From Amorphochlora amoebiformis (taxonomy: Eukaryota > Cercozoa > Chlorarachniophyceae), in NCBI GenBank assembly GCA_054601695.1, contig BAAHQB010000015.1, positions 992,001-1,056,000 of the forward strand: DNA of 64,000 nt. The letters are read 5' to 3'. A program made the translations under genes and the position numbers. Below, piece after piece: positions 1 to 34,192 of this stretch (the first letter of the stretch is position 1; each line of letters begins with the position of its first letter). Under the pieces are notes generated by a model, which was not told where the DNA came from, did no database searches, and saw only the letters and a program-made list of their open reading frames with translations.

Positions 1-8
1 AGCTCCCC

Positions 9-15491
<15,483 letters not shown>

Positions 15492-16216
15492 AAAAGAAAA
15501 AGGAAAAAAAAAAAAATCACATGGCGAAACGCAAAAAAAAGAAAAAAAATAAAAAAAAGAAAAAAGATAAAACGAGTGTTATAGGAAAGAAAATGTTGAA
15601 AAGAAAGAGCAAAAAAAAATAGAATTTAAACGAGAGAAGGAAAAAAGAAGATAAGCTTTAAAAAAAAAAAAAAATTACGGCCTCCTATTTTTGATATTTT
15701 TTTTTTCGCTTTATAAACTTTTTTTTTTTTCCTCTTAGTTATCTCTTCTCTCTAGAATTTTTTCTTCTATCCTTCCTCTCAAATTCTCATATCTTCATTA
15801 CTTTAACTTCTCGCCTCCTGTTTTCCCATTCGAGAATATCTCGGGTTTCCTGGGGCTAGATGTGTGTTGTAGTATCAATCAAACGTACGTTGTCAGCGAG
15901 CATGCCAATATATGCGACAGTTGTGCATGCGGCAATCTGAGCGACTTTCAAGGTGATCAGAGGTGTGTATGGGTGACATTGGAACTTGTATATCATCATA
16001 CGCCTATTATCTGGATTATACGTGTAATTAAAAGTTAATTTAGCCGATATTATATCTCATGATGTACACGATCGAGACTCTTATTATTTTAGTAATACTG
16101 CACATGAGTACTAGTTCTGCATAGTTTTCTTAAACCTAGTAAACCACTGCTACTAAATCTAGTAAATATGTCTAGATGTATCATGATATATTATACATTT
16201 ATAGTCATAATTACTA

Positions 16217-16254
<38 letters not shown>

Positions 16255-16488
16255 CGTGAGGTAGCTTAGTAATATTTGGAAATGCAGTGATGTATATAAA
16301 ATCTCTTGAATGCCACATAATTAATATTAATCAAATTAATGGCTAGAACCTAGAGAACGGCTGAATTATAATAAATACGGAAGCAATTTTAGTGCCGTAA
16401 AAATTTCGGCCATGAGTTAAGCGCATCATGACCACTGCTGCTGGCCTCTCACACAATGCACTTATATATATATATATAATATGTATGT

Positions 16489-16559
<71 letters not shown>

Positions 16560-16641
16560 GCGAGGTATATATATATATTCTCTCTCTCTCCCTCCTTCTC
16601 TACCCTCTCTTTCTCTCTCTTTTTTTTTTCTCTCTTTGAGA
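15492..16641. other. Convergent intergenic region downstream of V-PPase
   Basis: Immediately after the V-PPase stop is ~180 bp of A-rich sequence with AATAAA-like signals, then a T-rich run, then ordinary mixed sequence to ~16440 with no convincing exon, then (TA)n. It separates two genes that converge tail to tail and probably holds both polyadenylation sites. Confidence 0.6.
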
Positions 16642-16802
16642 CTAATTCGAAGTGAAGAGAGAATGGTAGGTCTCCAGGAATTCTGCAAGGGCATTACCGC
16701 TGGTATATATATATATATATGTGTGTTTGTATAATATATAATAATATGATGGTTATATATATATATATATATATATCCTCTTAGGTGATACCTTTTTACA
16801 CC

Positions 16803-16837
<35 letters not shown>

Positions 16838-16905
16838 TATACAAATGAATGAGTACATTTATACTTAAAATAGAGTATTATATATATATATATATGTATA
16901 TTATG

Positions 16906-16943
<38 letters not shown>

Positions 16944-17086
16944 GTATATAGAAATATAGACATGCAGCACCCTCTCAGGCCCAAGGCTGAGGGGTATGAA
17001 TATTAAATATATATATATGTATACATAAATATATGTATATATATATACATTATAAACATATAATATTACTCACACACACATATATA

Positions 17087-17133
<47 letters not shown>

Positions 17134-18010
17134 AAATCTTCATTTCTCTTACGAGGGTTAATATATATATATATATATATATATTCATATATGTATATAT
17201 ATATACATATATATATGATATGTATATATGTATTGTATGTAGATAATATGTAATGTATATATATATGTATATATATATATATATATATAAATATACACAT
17301 ATATAAATATATGTGTATATGTATACCATATATATACATATATATATATACATATATGATCTTTATACCCCTCAGCTTTAGGTCCGGGAGGGGGCCACCC
17401 AAGAGCCCTCCATTTCTTTACCATCTTGGTTAGGGTTAGGGTTAGGGTTAGGGTTAGGGTTAGGGTTAGTGTTAGGGTTAGGGTTAGTGTTAGGGTTAGG
17501 GTTAGGATCAGATTATTCAGCATGTCTTAGTCCGAGGACCATTGACTCCGCCACAGTGTGGGGCAATAGGGCTGTTTGGGATCACAGCATGTTAGGGTTA
17601 GGGTTTGGGTTAGGGTTAGGGTTAGGGTTAGGGTTAGGATTAGGATCAGACTATTCAGCATGTCTTAGTCCTAGGACCATTGACTCGGTTAGGGTTAGGG
17701 TTAGGGTTAGGGTTAGGGTTAGGGTTAGGGTTAGGGGTTAGGGTTAGGGTTAGGGGTTAGGGTTAGGGTTATGAGGATGATGTAAGAGTTGTATGTACAT
17801 CGTGGTCGTGATGCCAGGGTTTGGTTTGGCCTGCGGTTAGGGTTAGAGTTAGGGTTAGGGTTAGGGTTAGTGTTAGGGTTAGTGTTAGGGTTAGGGTTAG
17901 AATGAGGGGTCAGAGGGTGCATCTATACAAAAATTGGTATATATATATATGTGTATATGTATTAGTTTTTTTTCAAAATGCATTAAAATCTTCGTTATAT
18001 ATTTTCTAGG

Positions 18011-18042
<32 letters not shown>

Positions 18043-18243
18043 ATGTACATTTGTGTACATAAATATTCTTAGGAATCACATCTATATGTATATGCATATG
18101 TATATACATATATATATATATATATACATATATATATAGATATATATCTCACATGTATGTATATATCCCATGTGTATGTACACTTTCATTTATTTATATG
18201 TGTATATATTAAGACATGTATGTGGATACAAATATATTTATAC

Positions 18244-18276
<33 letters not shown>

Positions 18277-18525
18277 TATATATATATGTAAATATATATA
18301 TATATATATATATAATATATATATATATATACCGTATATGGAGAGGTGGTCGATGCGGCCGTTTTGTACCACATTGTAGGGCTATACATTTTCATATATA
18401 ATAATATATATATATATATATATGATATATATATATGCATATGTATATTCTTATATATTCTTATACTATGAATACATTATAGCGCTATATATTTTCACAT
18501 AAGGTGTATATATATATATACATAA

Positions 18526-18564
<39 letters not shown>

Positions 18565-18928
18565 TCTTATATTATGAATACATTATAAGGCTAGATATTT
18601 TCATAAAAGATATATATATATATTTATAATATGAATACATTATAGGGCTATACATTTTCATATAAGATATATATATATAGATATGTTCTTATATTATGAA
18701 TACATGTATATATTTATAATATGAATACATTATAGGGATACATTTCCATGTAAGATGTATACGTATATATATACATATTCTTATATTATGAATACATTAT
18801 AGGGCTATGTATTATCATATAAGATATATATATAAATATATTCTTATAGTATGAATACATTATTGGGCTATATATTTTCATTAAAGATATGTGTATACTT
18901 ACATAATATGAATATTGCGTATGTATAC

Positions 18929-18979
<51 letters not shown>

Positions 18980-19705
18980 TAAATATAGATAGGGTATGTT
19001 CTTTTTTTTTTCTTCCTCTCTCTATTTTCTCTCTCTCTCTCTTTTCTCCCTCTCTCCCTCATTTCTCTTTCTCCCTCTCTCTTTCCTCCCTCTCCCTTTT
19101 TTGTTCCCCTCTCTCTTTTCTCTCTCTATCTCTCTCTCTCTTCTCTCCCTATCTCTCTCTCTCTTCTCTCCCTCTCTCCCTTCTTTCTCTCTCTCCCTCA
19201 TTTCTCTTCCTCTCTCCTCTCTTTCTTCTCTCCCTCTGTTTCATTCACTTTTTCTCTCTCTCCTTTTTTCTCCCTTTCTCTTTTTTTCCTCTCTCTATTT
19301 TCTCTCTCTCTCTCTCTTCTCTCTCTCTGTCTTCTCTCTCTCTTCCCTTTCTCTCTCTCTCTCTCTCTCTTCCCTTTCTCTCTCTCTCTCTCTCTCTCTG
19401 TCATTTCTCTTTCTCTCTCTTTTTTCTCCCTCTCTCTTTTTTTGTCTCTCTCTCTTTTTCTCTCTCTCTTTTCTCTCTCTCTCTTTTCTCTCTTCTCTCT
19501 TCTCTCTCTTTATTCCTCAATCTCTCTCCTCTTCTCTTTCTCTCTTTCTCTCCCTCTTCCTCTCTTTCTCTCCCTCTTCTCTTCCTCTCTTTCTCCCCCT
19601 TTTCTCTTTCTCTCTTTCTCTCCCCCTTCTCTTTCTCTCTCTTTCTCTCTATCTCTCTTCTCCCTCTCTCTCTCATTTCTCTCTGGGTTATTATATATTC
19701 GTATT

Positions 19706-19761
<56 letters not shown>

Positions 19762-19835
19762 AGATCATCAACATATATAACATATATATTATATATCTTC
19801 ATATTTGCATATGTATATAATTTAATATATATATG

Positions 19836-19875
<40 letters not shown>

Positions 19876-19911
19876 TGTGTTTTATATATATTATATATAT
19901 ATAAATATATA

Positions 19912-19953
<42 letters not shown>

Positions 19954-20018
19954 TACCTTGCCCTCTGCGGGTTGTTCTAGTGTCCACATTGCCTATTCAT
20001 CAACATGTATAAATACAT

Positions 20019-20057
<39 letters not shown>

Positions 20058-20312
20058 TAAGCATATTAATATATAGATATAATATATCATGTATATGTAT
20101 ACATGCACAAATTTATGAAAAGATATACGCATATCTATATGTACATGTATTGATATATTAATATGTATGTATTAAAATATAGATATGTTGCTCTTGCAGG
20201 CTATACATATATATATATATATATGATGTAGAAGCATATATACATATTGATTATACAGCAATAGAAATGTACAGTTATGGGTATACCTACAGTATATATA
20301 TATATATATATG

Positions 20313-20358
<46 letters not shown>

Positions 20359-20414
20359 TATAGTAAACAGTCTAGGCACGACATTTGTGGTGTGCTAGAC
20401 TACTTTGATTAGTG

Positions 20415-20458
<44 letters not shown>

Positions 20459-20480
20459 TTGTATGTATACACACTCATAT

Positions 20481-20515
<35 letters not shown>

Positions 20516-21629
20516 ATATATATGTATACGAATAATATGTACGTATATAGTTTCTACACACATATATTACATGTATACTTTCTACATATATACATATATA
20601 TATATATATACATAAATATATATATATACATATATATATATATACATATACATATATATATATATATATATATGTACATAGACATTTACATATACATACA
20701 CATATTTACATACCGTAGGAGAAGCAACATTCATCTCGATACTTTTCTTCCCTGTCAGAGCCGCTAACATTATAACAGTTAGACTAAAAGCCGCTAAACA
20801 TTATTACGGTTAGACTAATTGCATCTAAATATATTATTACGGTTAGACTTAGAGGCGCTAATACATCATTTCGGTGTGAGGGTGAGATTAAGAGCCGCTA
20901 AGAGACGCTAAATACATTATTACGGTTGTTAGTGTGAGATTAAGAGCCGCTAAATACATTATTTCGGTTTAGGCTAAGAGCCGCTAAATACATTATACAA
21001 GGCGAGTAAGAGCCGCTGATATATTACTACGGTTTGACTAAGAGGCGCTAAATACATTACCACGGTCACAAGGGCGAGATTAAGAGCCGCTAAATATATT
21101 ATTACGGTTAAGCTAAGAGCTGCTAATACATTATTACGCTAAACAAAGCGAATCTGAGAGAATTCATTATTGCGGTTATGGGGTTTGGATGAGAGTTAGG
21201 GTTAGGGTTAGCTCGAGGTGAAGCTAGGATCAGATTATTCAGCATGTCTTAGTCCTAGGACCATTGACTCTCTCTAGGTCAAGTTAGGGTTAGGGTTTGG
21301 GTTAGGATCATATTATTCAGCATGTCTTAGTCCGAGGACCATTGACTCCTACACAGTGTGGGGCTATAGTGCTGTTTGTGATAACAGCAGATCGTGTTGT
21401 TTGGTGTGGTGAGTGTTGTGGTGTTGGGCTGGGGGTTAGGGTTAGGGTTAGGGTTAGGGTTAGGGTTAGGGTTAGGGTTAGGGTTAGGGTTAGGGTTAGG
21501 GTTACCAGCTAGGTAGATACAGGGGTCTGCATGAGAAAAGATAATAATAGATCGCCCGGATTTGTAGCCAAACCTTTGGTTCGTTTGGGTATGTGTGTAT
21601 GTGCTTACGTATGTGTGTATATATATATG

Positions 21630-21660
<31 letters not shown>

Positions 21661-22031
21661 GTATATATGTATATATATATATATATATATGACTGTAGAT
21701 CGGTTAGGTTTGAAGTTGAATGTTTATATGTTGTATATATATATATATACATATATATTGTATATATATACATATATAGATGTATATAAATATAAACACA
21801 TTTAATTATGAGTACATTTATGTATATGTACAGTTGTGTTCTAGAAATATATATGATCGTATATATACTATACGTATGTATGTACATGTATATGTATTTT
21901 TCTGTATGGAGATATATACACATCAGTATTTCTCTGTTCTCATATATATTATAGACATGTTACATGTATATGTACATACGTATACTGTACGTATATTAGA
22001 GTTATGTATATAATGTGTACATACTTAAGTG

Positions 22032-22081
<50 letters not shown>

Positions 22082-22315
22082 TACTATTCTATGTATATAT
22101 GTACATACGTATATCTATACATATATTCATATATACATATATATATATATATATACATATATGTATGTGTATATTTATATATATGTATATATATATATGT
22201 ATATATATATATATGCGTATATATATATGTACATGCAAACAAATATATTTATGAATTTGTATATATATATTTATATACATATTTATACTATGTATATTAT
22301 TATGTATACATATTT

Positions 22316-22355
<40 letters not shown>

Positions 22356-22396
22356 TACATATATCTACATACTGAACGTTTGTATGTGTATTTCGC

Positions 22397-22442
<46 letters not shown>

Positions 22443-22692
22443 CTCTTTATCAAAGCCTCAGCCACATTCGTCATATCCTATGCGTACATACGAATATTAA
22501 ATATATATATATATATATTTATATATACATGTATTTATATATATATATATATATCTATATATAAATATATATACGTATATATTTACTTATACACATATAT
22601 ATGTATATATATATATATATGTATATATGTATATACTTACAGTTTTGGGAGCCTTCCCGTCGAGCAGAGGCTTATAACTCTTATCAACGAGT

Positions 22693-22736
<44 letters not shown>

Positions 22737-22790
22737 CTAACATATACAAACATACCCATACTAATATATATTTATATATTTATATATATA

Positions 22791-22826
<36 letters not shown>

Positions 22827-23339
22827 ATGTACATGTACTACTATATATACACACACACACACATATATATACATACATATACATTTATAAATACATATTT
22901 AAGCGTTCAAAAGAAGTCCGAAAATTAGACATCAAGAAACGACAACAAGAAAACAGCCCAACGTAAACAGAAAAGAAAAAAAAAAAAAAATAGAGCATAT
23001 AATCGCTCAACATATCTGCCCTATGTGTAGTAGTCGATACACCTAAGGGAGTGTTTTGTACCGCCATACTCCCAACATCACTAGTCGATATTCGAAAGGG
23101 AGTGTTATGAGCCGACATACTCCCCAACATCACCCAAACTTAGAACCAACCCGTGTATGTATCACATGCAAAAATAAAAATAGAGGGTGAGGTACGCGCA
23201 GTGCGTATATACGTATATGTGTCTATATATATATATCAAATATAAAATGTATAAATATATAAATATATATATGTATATATATTTATATATGTATATGTAT
23301 AAATATGTACATATATATACATACATACATATATATATA

Positions 23340-23380
<41 letters not shown>

Positions 23381-23486
23381 TATGTATAGAAAAAGACCTT
23401 AAAGTCGGATTTTATAGAATGGTCGGGGGACGCGTGGGTGCAGAATTCCGCTCCTTGGGTATATATGTATATATATGTATAGGTGT

Positions 23487-23541
<55 letters not shown>

Positions 23542-23740
23542 CATAGTATGTATATTATATGTATATAAATACATACATATATGGATACTATATATGTATA
23601 TATATATGTTACATAGAATACATATTTATGTATATGTGTATATACATGTATACATGTATAAATGTATTTACTTATTTAACAGTGTATGCACGAATGTATA
23701 AATATATACATTAACATGTATAAATACCTCAGTGTTTAAC

Positions 23741-23799
<59 letters not shown>

Positions 23800-24129
23800 T
23801 AAACTATTATACCTCAATGTTACGTGTTTCGACCAAACAAACATATACATTCAAATATACAAATTATTTACACACAGAGCTTTTTTATACATATACATAT
23901 GTATATACCTATTATATACATATATATATATATATTATATATATATATATATATATACAGTTAATGATAATAACTAATAGAATTTACATGTAAACATAAA
24001 TAAATGCATATGCATACATACCCTCGCCAAAAGCCGGATCCAAAAACTCGGGAATCTTACACACAAAAATTTCCACGTTAATACTAGATAGAGCTAGTCT
24101 TACATATATATATATATATATATATCTAA

Positions 24130-24167
<38 letters not shown>

Positions 24168-25250
24168 GTATGTATTATACATATTATAATATAATATTAT
24201 ATTACATGCACATATTACAGAATTTAGCCTTACCACATAAGGATTATTATCCTAGACAGATAAAAAGATCATATGATAATCTTACACACAAATTTCCACG
24301 TTAATACTGGATAGAGCTTGTCTTACATAATATACTATAGATGTATATACACATATATATGTGTAAATATATCTATATATATATATGTGTATATATATAT
24401 ACGTATATAAATATATATATGTAAATGTATTGTTTTATAATATAACACTGTATTACATGCACATATTACAGAATTTAGTCTTACCACATAAGGATTATTA
24501 TCTCAGACAAAGAGTACATGACATTACTAAAGAGTAAGTAGGATATTACTAAAGAGTAAGTATGATATTACTAAAGAGTAAGTTATTATCTTTGTTAGAG
24601 CCAGTAGTATCAGTACAATAACGCTAAGAGAATGTAATATTACTACATTTTTTACTAAGAGCATAGTATAAGCACAATTTAGCAAAGAGGATGTAAAATT
24701 AGTTAAATTTACCTAAGAGAATAGACACATAACTACAATTTAGCTAAGAGTATTGTAATATTAAATTCATTTTGCCTAAAAGCATGTAACATTACTACAC
24801 TTTTTAGCTAAGATTGTGTAATATTACCTAGGACCATGTAGTCCTATTAAGAAAATATAATATTAGTATATTTTACCTAAATATTAGTAGCTAAGACTGT
24901 ATAATATTACCTAAGAGCTTAAGTATTATTGTCACGATTTAGGTAAGGAAGTGTAATATTTGGGCATTTTTACCTTAGATAAGACGGCAAACGGACGTGA
25001 GGTTTGCATACACCTTAGCCAAGGGGAAGATATTAGGATAGCGTTACTCGGGTCAACCTTCCATATATTGATGTAGATATGTGTATATATATGTATTGGA
25101 TATATGTATTTATGCTTGTTGTATATGCTTTTTGTATGTTATGTTTTGCAGATATATATATTTGTTATATGTTTTAGTTGTTATGTGCATATGTGAAAAA
25201 TGCGTATGCAGATATATATATCTTATATGTATCTTATATATATGTATGTA

Positions 25251-25307
<57 letters not shown>

Positions 25308-25521
25308 ATATATACATGTACATATGCATACTTTTACCACCTAATCGATACCTAACCTTAACCTATGCATATATACCTATTCTAAATGGATATAAACACA
25401 ATTTTATATGCTCATAATATATATATATATATATATATATAAATGTATATATATATATTTCTATACATTACTTATTATATGCATATTATACACAAATTTG
25501 CGCGTAGTTTCATATGAATAA

Positions 25522-25556
<35 letters not shown>

Positions 25557-25943
25557 CATAGGTATATAAGTGCAGAAAGGAGCTAGGGCAAAACAAATAC
25601 ATACAAATATTTATATGAAAGGATTTATTACGCATATATTATATTTACAGATATATAATATGTACATATTAAATATATTTAAATTTGTATATATGTGTAT
25701 ATATATATATATATAATATATATATATATATTTGTCTGTATATATGTACATGTATAAGTATATATATAGATATCTACATTTTAAGATTATATATATATAT
25801 ATATATATATATAAATTCTCTCTAATATATAAATAACTACCTCATTCATAAGAAATTCCCCTATGTCTTCAGCATATATATATATATATGTATTCATATA
25901 CATATTTATACAGTTACATATATACATATATATATATATATAC

Positions 25944-26024
<81 letters not shown>

Positions 26025-26096
26025 ATATACCTCCTTCATAAGAAATTCCCCTGTATCTTCCGCCTGTTTGCGTCCTGATTTCATATTATATATATA

Positions 26097-26140
<44 letters not shown>

Positions 26141-26317
26141 TTATATATATATGTATATTTATATTTATACACATATGTATATATATCATATCTGCAAAGT
26201 ATATGTACCCTCGCTTAACCCCCCCTCCGCTCTTTTTCCCTTTTTTTCTTTTCACATATATATATATATATATATATACATACATTGCAAAACACATACA
26301 TATATATATATACATAC

Positions 26318-26360
<43 letters not shown>

Positions 26361-26664
26361 TATATACATGTGTAAATATATGTGTATGTCCAAGCTTACA
26401 GGCTGTGTATAGCCGCTATGATATTGTCGACAGACTTATTTGATCGCGAATTTTTTTTTTTTGGGTGTTTATAGCTAAACTTAACATTAGTATAAATATA
26501 GTGTATATATTATATATATAACATATATATTATATATGTTTTACATAAAGTAATTCAATCATATTAAATTCATGCTTCTAGTTGAATAATACCATAATTC
26601 TCATCAAGATAAAGGCTACAGTAAAAATTTTGAAAATAATATATATATATATATCTACATATAT

Positions 26665-26698
<34 letters not shown>

Positions 26699-26960
26699 AT
26701 TTGAAACTTTTGAAAATATTAGTATTATGGTTTTTTTAAAATTTGAAAAATATTGTTATTATTGTCTTAACAGTATACTTAACCTATGTAGGAGATTGGG
26801 GTATCCTCGTTCGTAGGGTTCAGCTTCTGCCATTCTTCGGATTCCTTATCTGATATGGTTTTAATATACATATATCTCAAAAACTTATATGCATATATCG
26901 TAGGACATATATATGATATATAGATATATACATATATATATATACATACATATTGTATAT

Positions 26961-26998
<38 letters not shown>

Positions 26999-27266
26999 AT
27001 ATATATATATATATAATGTATATATGTATATATATAATATTATAGGTTCTTATCTGATATAGTTTTAATAATATATATCAAAAACTTATATGCATATATC
27101 ATATAATAGATATCGTATACGGTTAACATTCTTCGGACTCCTTATCTGATATGTTTTAATAATATATATCAAAAACTTATACGCATATATCGTATAATAG
27201 ATATCGTATATATATATATATATAAATATATACAGCATATACATTTATATTTCTGTAATACATATA

Positions 27267-27317
<51 letters not shown>

Positions 27318-27369
27318 ATATATATGTATATATGAAGCATTTGATTTTATATATGTGACATATATATAT

Positions 27370-27405
<36 letters not shown>

Positions 27406-27460
27406 ATAAATGTTATATTTCTATCCTTACAGATCACAATGGTGAACATTATAACATCCT

Positions 27461-27507
<47 letters not shown>

Positions 27508-27612
27508 TTAATAAATGTTATATTTCTATCCTTACAGATTACAATGGTGAACATTGTAACATCCTACTTTTGTGTTATTTAAACTCAGAATTGGTGTTTA
27601 AATATATATATA

Positions 27613-27686
<74 letters not shown>

Positions 27687-28182
27687 GAAGCCTGGGGGAT
27701 GTCACATTATGATACAAGTATATATAACATATTTACAAACACATATCTAATATATATATATATATATATATATGTGTGTACATACATATATAATATTATT
27801 TAGACCCAAGTTTAAGGGTTACGGTTAGGGTTAAGGATAGGAGTTTAGGTATCGAACACTATTAAGCAAGTGCTACGTAGTCAGGATTAGGGTTAGGGTT
27901 AGGGTTGGGTTAGGAGAAGGGTTCGTGAGAATTTGAACACACCAATGCCACGGTCCATGCGGTCCCCATGACGGATGATGTATACTTTTTGCCCTTTCTT
28001 TGAATCCGACTGTGTGTGTGTGTGTGTGTGTGTGTGAGTTGTTATTTGGGATACGGTGTTTGTGTGTATGTATGTGTATGTAAGTGGGTGATGTATGTAT
28101 AAATTTTTCGTTATGTTAATATTTATTGAGAAGGAAGAGAAAAAAAATTGAATGTTGTTAAATAATATGTAGATTTATATAT

Positions 28183-28270
<88 letters not shown>

Positions 28271-28526
28271 CTTTTAATTACCTATGTAAATATATGTACA
28301 CAATCACACATTAACTGCTACACAATACAGCTGAGTTTTCTAGCGCGTAGGGGTAGATTCGGGTAAAAAAAGAAGCATTAGTGAAAGAGAGAGGGTGGTG
28401 CCGTGGTGGGTCGGTATTATAAATTGTATCCAAGGCTGGAGCAGAGGTTGTCTGAAGTTTCTGGTGGGAGCTTGAATCCGACCAATTTTTTTCTTTTTTT
28501 TTTCCGCCATTTCCTTTCATTTTCAT
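16642..28526 (-). CDS. Histidine-phosphatase superfamily protein (phosphoglycerate-mutase-like, UBASH3-type)
   Basis: Phosphatase of the phosphoglycerate mutase fold; substrate unknown. Minus-strand exons in order: 28329-28526 (tentative first exon, ATG at 28526), 27943-28009, 26784-26849, 26031-26074, 24974-25057, 24234-24251, 24022-24055, 23398-23453, 22641-22694, 22443-22477, 21506-21573, 20714-20751, 19957-19992, 18333-18381, 17799-17830, 17369-17424, 16642-16699. From 28009 on, phases chain to 264 codons plus stop. Family residues seen: the catalytic loop [11 protein letters not shown], then [18 protein letters not shown], the [10 protein letters not shown] arginine loop, the acidic IPEF segment, and the second histidine in IIIFSHAD. 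This order matches Sts/UBASH3 and ecdysteroid-phosphate-phosphatase-like members. An 18-nt microexon (24234-24251, DNNPYV) is needed to keep frame. The last three exons are less certain: an exon 17897-17922 could instead end the protein. The gene is head-to-head with sufE. Confidence 0.85.
16971..16998 (+). repeat. Inverted ghost of exon 17369-17424
   Basis: Encodes R-P-K-A-E-G-Y on the plus strand, whereas the functional exon encodes G-P-K-A-E-G on the minus strand. Both are followed by the same donor-like GGGGTAT, so this copy is in inverted orientation to its parent. Confidence 0.6.
17428..17905 (+). repeat. Interstitial telomeric (TTAGGG) array with two core elements
   Basis: TTAGGG-rich on the plus strand, so CCCTAA in the sense of the minus-strand phosphatase gene. 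Core copies lie at 17504-17548 and 17643-17686; the first is followed by a CCACA/TGTGG inverted repeat. The exon 17799-17830 is embedded in the array. Confidence 0.9.
18384..18885 (-). repeat. Tandem ghost copies (about 6-7) of the exon 18333-18381 acceptor side
   Basis: Units of about 60-90 bp repeat the 3' end of the intron (TATAG acceptor) plus the first ~12 nt of the exon, separated by short TA tracts. All lie 5' of the functional exon on the sense (minus) strand. Confidence 0.85.
19005..19690 (+). repeat. CT-rich tract in phosphatase-gene intron
   Basis: About 680 bp of imperfect CTCT/CTTT on the plus strand, so purine-rich in the sense of the minus-strand gene. The long S/L/F-rich frames here are repeat artefacts. 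Confidence 0.9.
20752..21165 (-). repeat. Minisatellite derived from an intron 3' end
   Basis: About nine degenerate units of 35-60 bp, each containing (minus strand) a TTAGCGGCTCTTA-like stretch resembling the sequence just upstream of the acceptor of exon 20714-20751. Confidence 0.85.
21188..21505 (+). repeat. Interstitial telomeric array with two core elements
   Basis: TTAGGG on the plus strand. Core copies at 21226-21270 and 21304-21349. In the sense of the minus-strand gene, the donor of exon 21506-21573 opens directly into the repeat (GTAACCCTAACCC). Confidence 0.93.
24050..24535 (-). repeat. Tandem duplication spanning microexon 24234-24251 and the next acceptor
   Basis: A block of ~200-250 bp is present twice with substitutions. 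It holds the microexon, its GTAAG donor and the intron 3' end. The lower-coordinate copy has the better acceptor (CTAG) and leads into the functional exon 24022-24055. Confidence 0.75.
24536..24973 (-). repeat. AT-rich minisatellite in phosphatase-gene intron
   Basis: Degenerate ~50-60 bp units of the type CTCTTAGGTAAAT...TAATATTAC (minus strand), each with a splice-junction-like AG/GTAA. They lie downstream of the donor of exon 24974-25057 and look like decayed copies of that junction. Confidence 0.65.
25836..25872 (-). repeat. Ghost copy of exon 26031-26074
   Basis: Repeats ~34 nt encoding [11 protein letters not shown] and the donor GTA, with three substitutions relative to the functional exon ([11 protein letters not shown]). 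It has no acceptor. Confidence 0.8.
27043..27160 (-). repeat. Two ghost copies of exon 26784-26849 acceptor side
   Basis: The intron end and the first ~25 nt of the exon (ATCAGATAAGG...) recur at 27043-27075 and 27121-27165 with their flanking sequence. Confidence 0.75.
27400..27600. repeat. Direct duplication of ~90 bp in phosphatase-gene intron 1
   Basis: A block with a pyrimidine-rich AG end and ~45 nt of mixed sequence is present at 27405-27470 and 27502-27575. It reads as a short terminal-exon-like frame on plus, but nothing upstream connects in phase, so it is left uncalled. Confidence 0.6.
27808..27912 (+). repeat. Short degenerate interstitial telomeric block
   Basis: TTAGGG-like repeats interrupted by unique sequence, lying downstream of the donor of exon 27943-28009 on the minus strand. 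Confidence 0.8.
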
Positions 28527-28719
28527 TTTGTACACGATAGGAGATACTCAGGAGGAGGGGGGGGTGGGGAGAGCTTCAGACCATTATGGATACGCGCCGT
28601 TCAGACCACGTGACGAACCCGAAAAGAAAAGTTTTGAGATATTTTTCCGCGGCCGAGAAGATGATTTCAAAAAGAACTTTCCCAAAAACATCGCGGCGAT
28701 TATCTTTACCGCGACACAC

Positions 28720-28720
<1 letters not shown>
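28010..28720. promoter_or_regulatory. Divergent intergenic/promoter region between phosphatase gene and sufE
   Basis: The two genes are transcribed away from each other from here. It holds a (TG)n tract, (TA)n at 28170-28270 and GC-richer sequence around 28550-28720. The tentative first phosphatase exon lies inside. No TATA box or initiator can be assigned confidently. Confidence 0.45.
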
Positions 28721-33690
<4,970 letters not shown>

Positions 33691-33753
33691 GGTATATATT
33701 CATAAAGGATATCTTTATATTGTATATTTAGATATAAATATATTTGTATACTA

Positions 33754-33786
<33 letters not shown>

Positions 33787-33817
33787 CATACATATATATG
33801 TAAACATATGTGTATTG

Positions 33818-33856
<39 letters not shown>

Positions 33857-34022
33857 ATATATATATATATATATATATATATGCGTATGTTTATGTTATG
33901 GGTTTATATTTATATACCCACATACTGTGTGTAAAAAATATTATGTGATATTTGTATATGTATTGTACTATTAATACAAGTTATATATATATATATATTA
34001 TGTATATATATATATATATACG

Positions 34023-34063
<41 letters not shown>

Positions 34064-34157
34064 GTATATAATTTTACACATATATATTTTTATATATATT
34101 TATATACAATTTTTTATTTGTATATACATATACCCATATGTATAATTTACACATATA

Positions 34158-34192
<35 letters not shown>

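Noticed and set aside
17428-17905. True chromosome end
   Set aside because: The arrays are internal, of both polarities, degenerate, and flanked by in-phase exons on both sides.
17897-17922. Alternative terminal phosphatase exon ending D-A-P-S-D-P-S-F
   Set aside because: It joins in phase, but three further exons (17799-17830, 17369-17424, 16642-16699) also chain in phase and end at a stop with better acceptors; kept only as an alternative.
18973-19980. 335-codon Ser/Leu/Phe-rich frame resembling a membrane protein
   Set aside because: CT-repeat translation across a phosphatase-gene intron; it even reads through the antisense of a true exon (19957-19992).
22885-23133. Minus-strand frame with a repeated N-T-P-L..S-T motif
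   Set aside because: Arises from a ~50-bp direct duplication in a phosphatase-gene intron; flanking exons join in phase without it.
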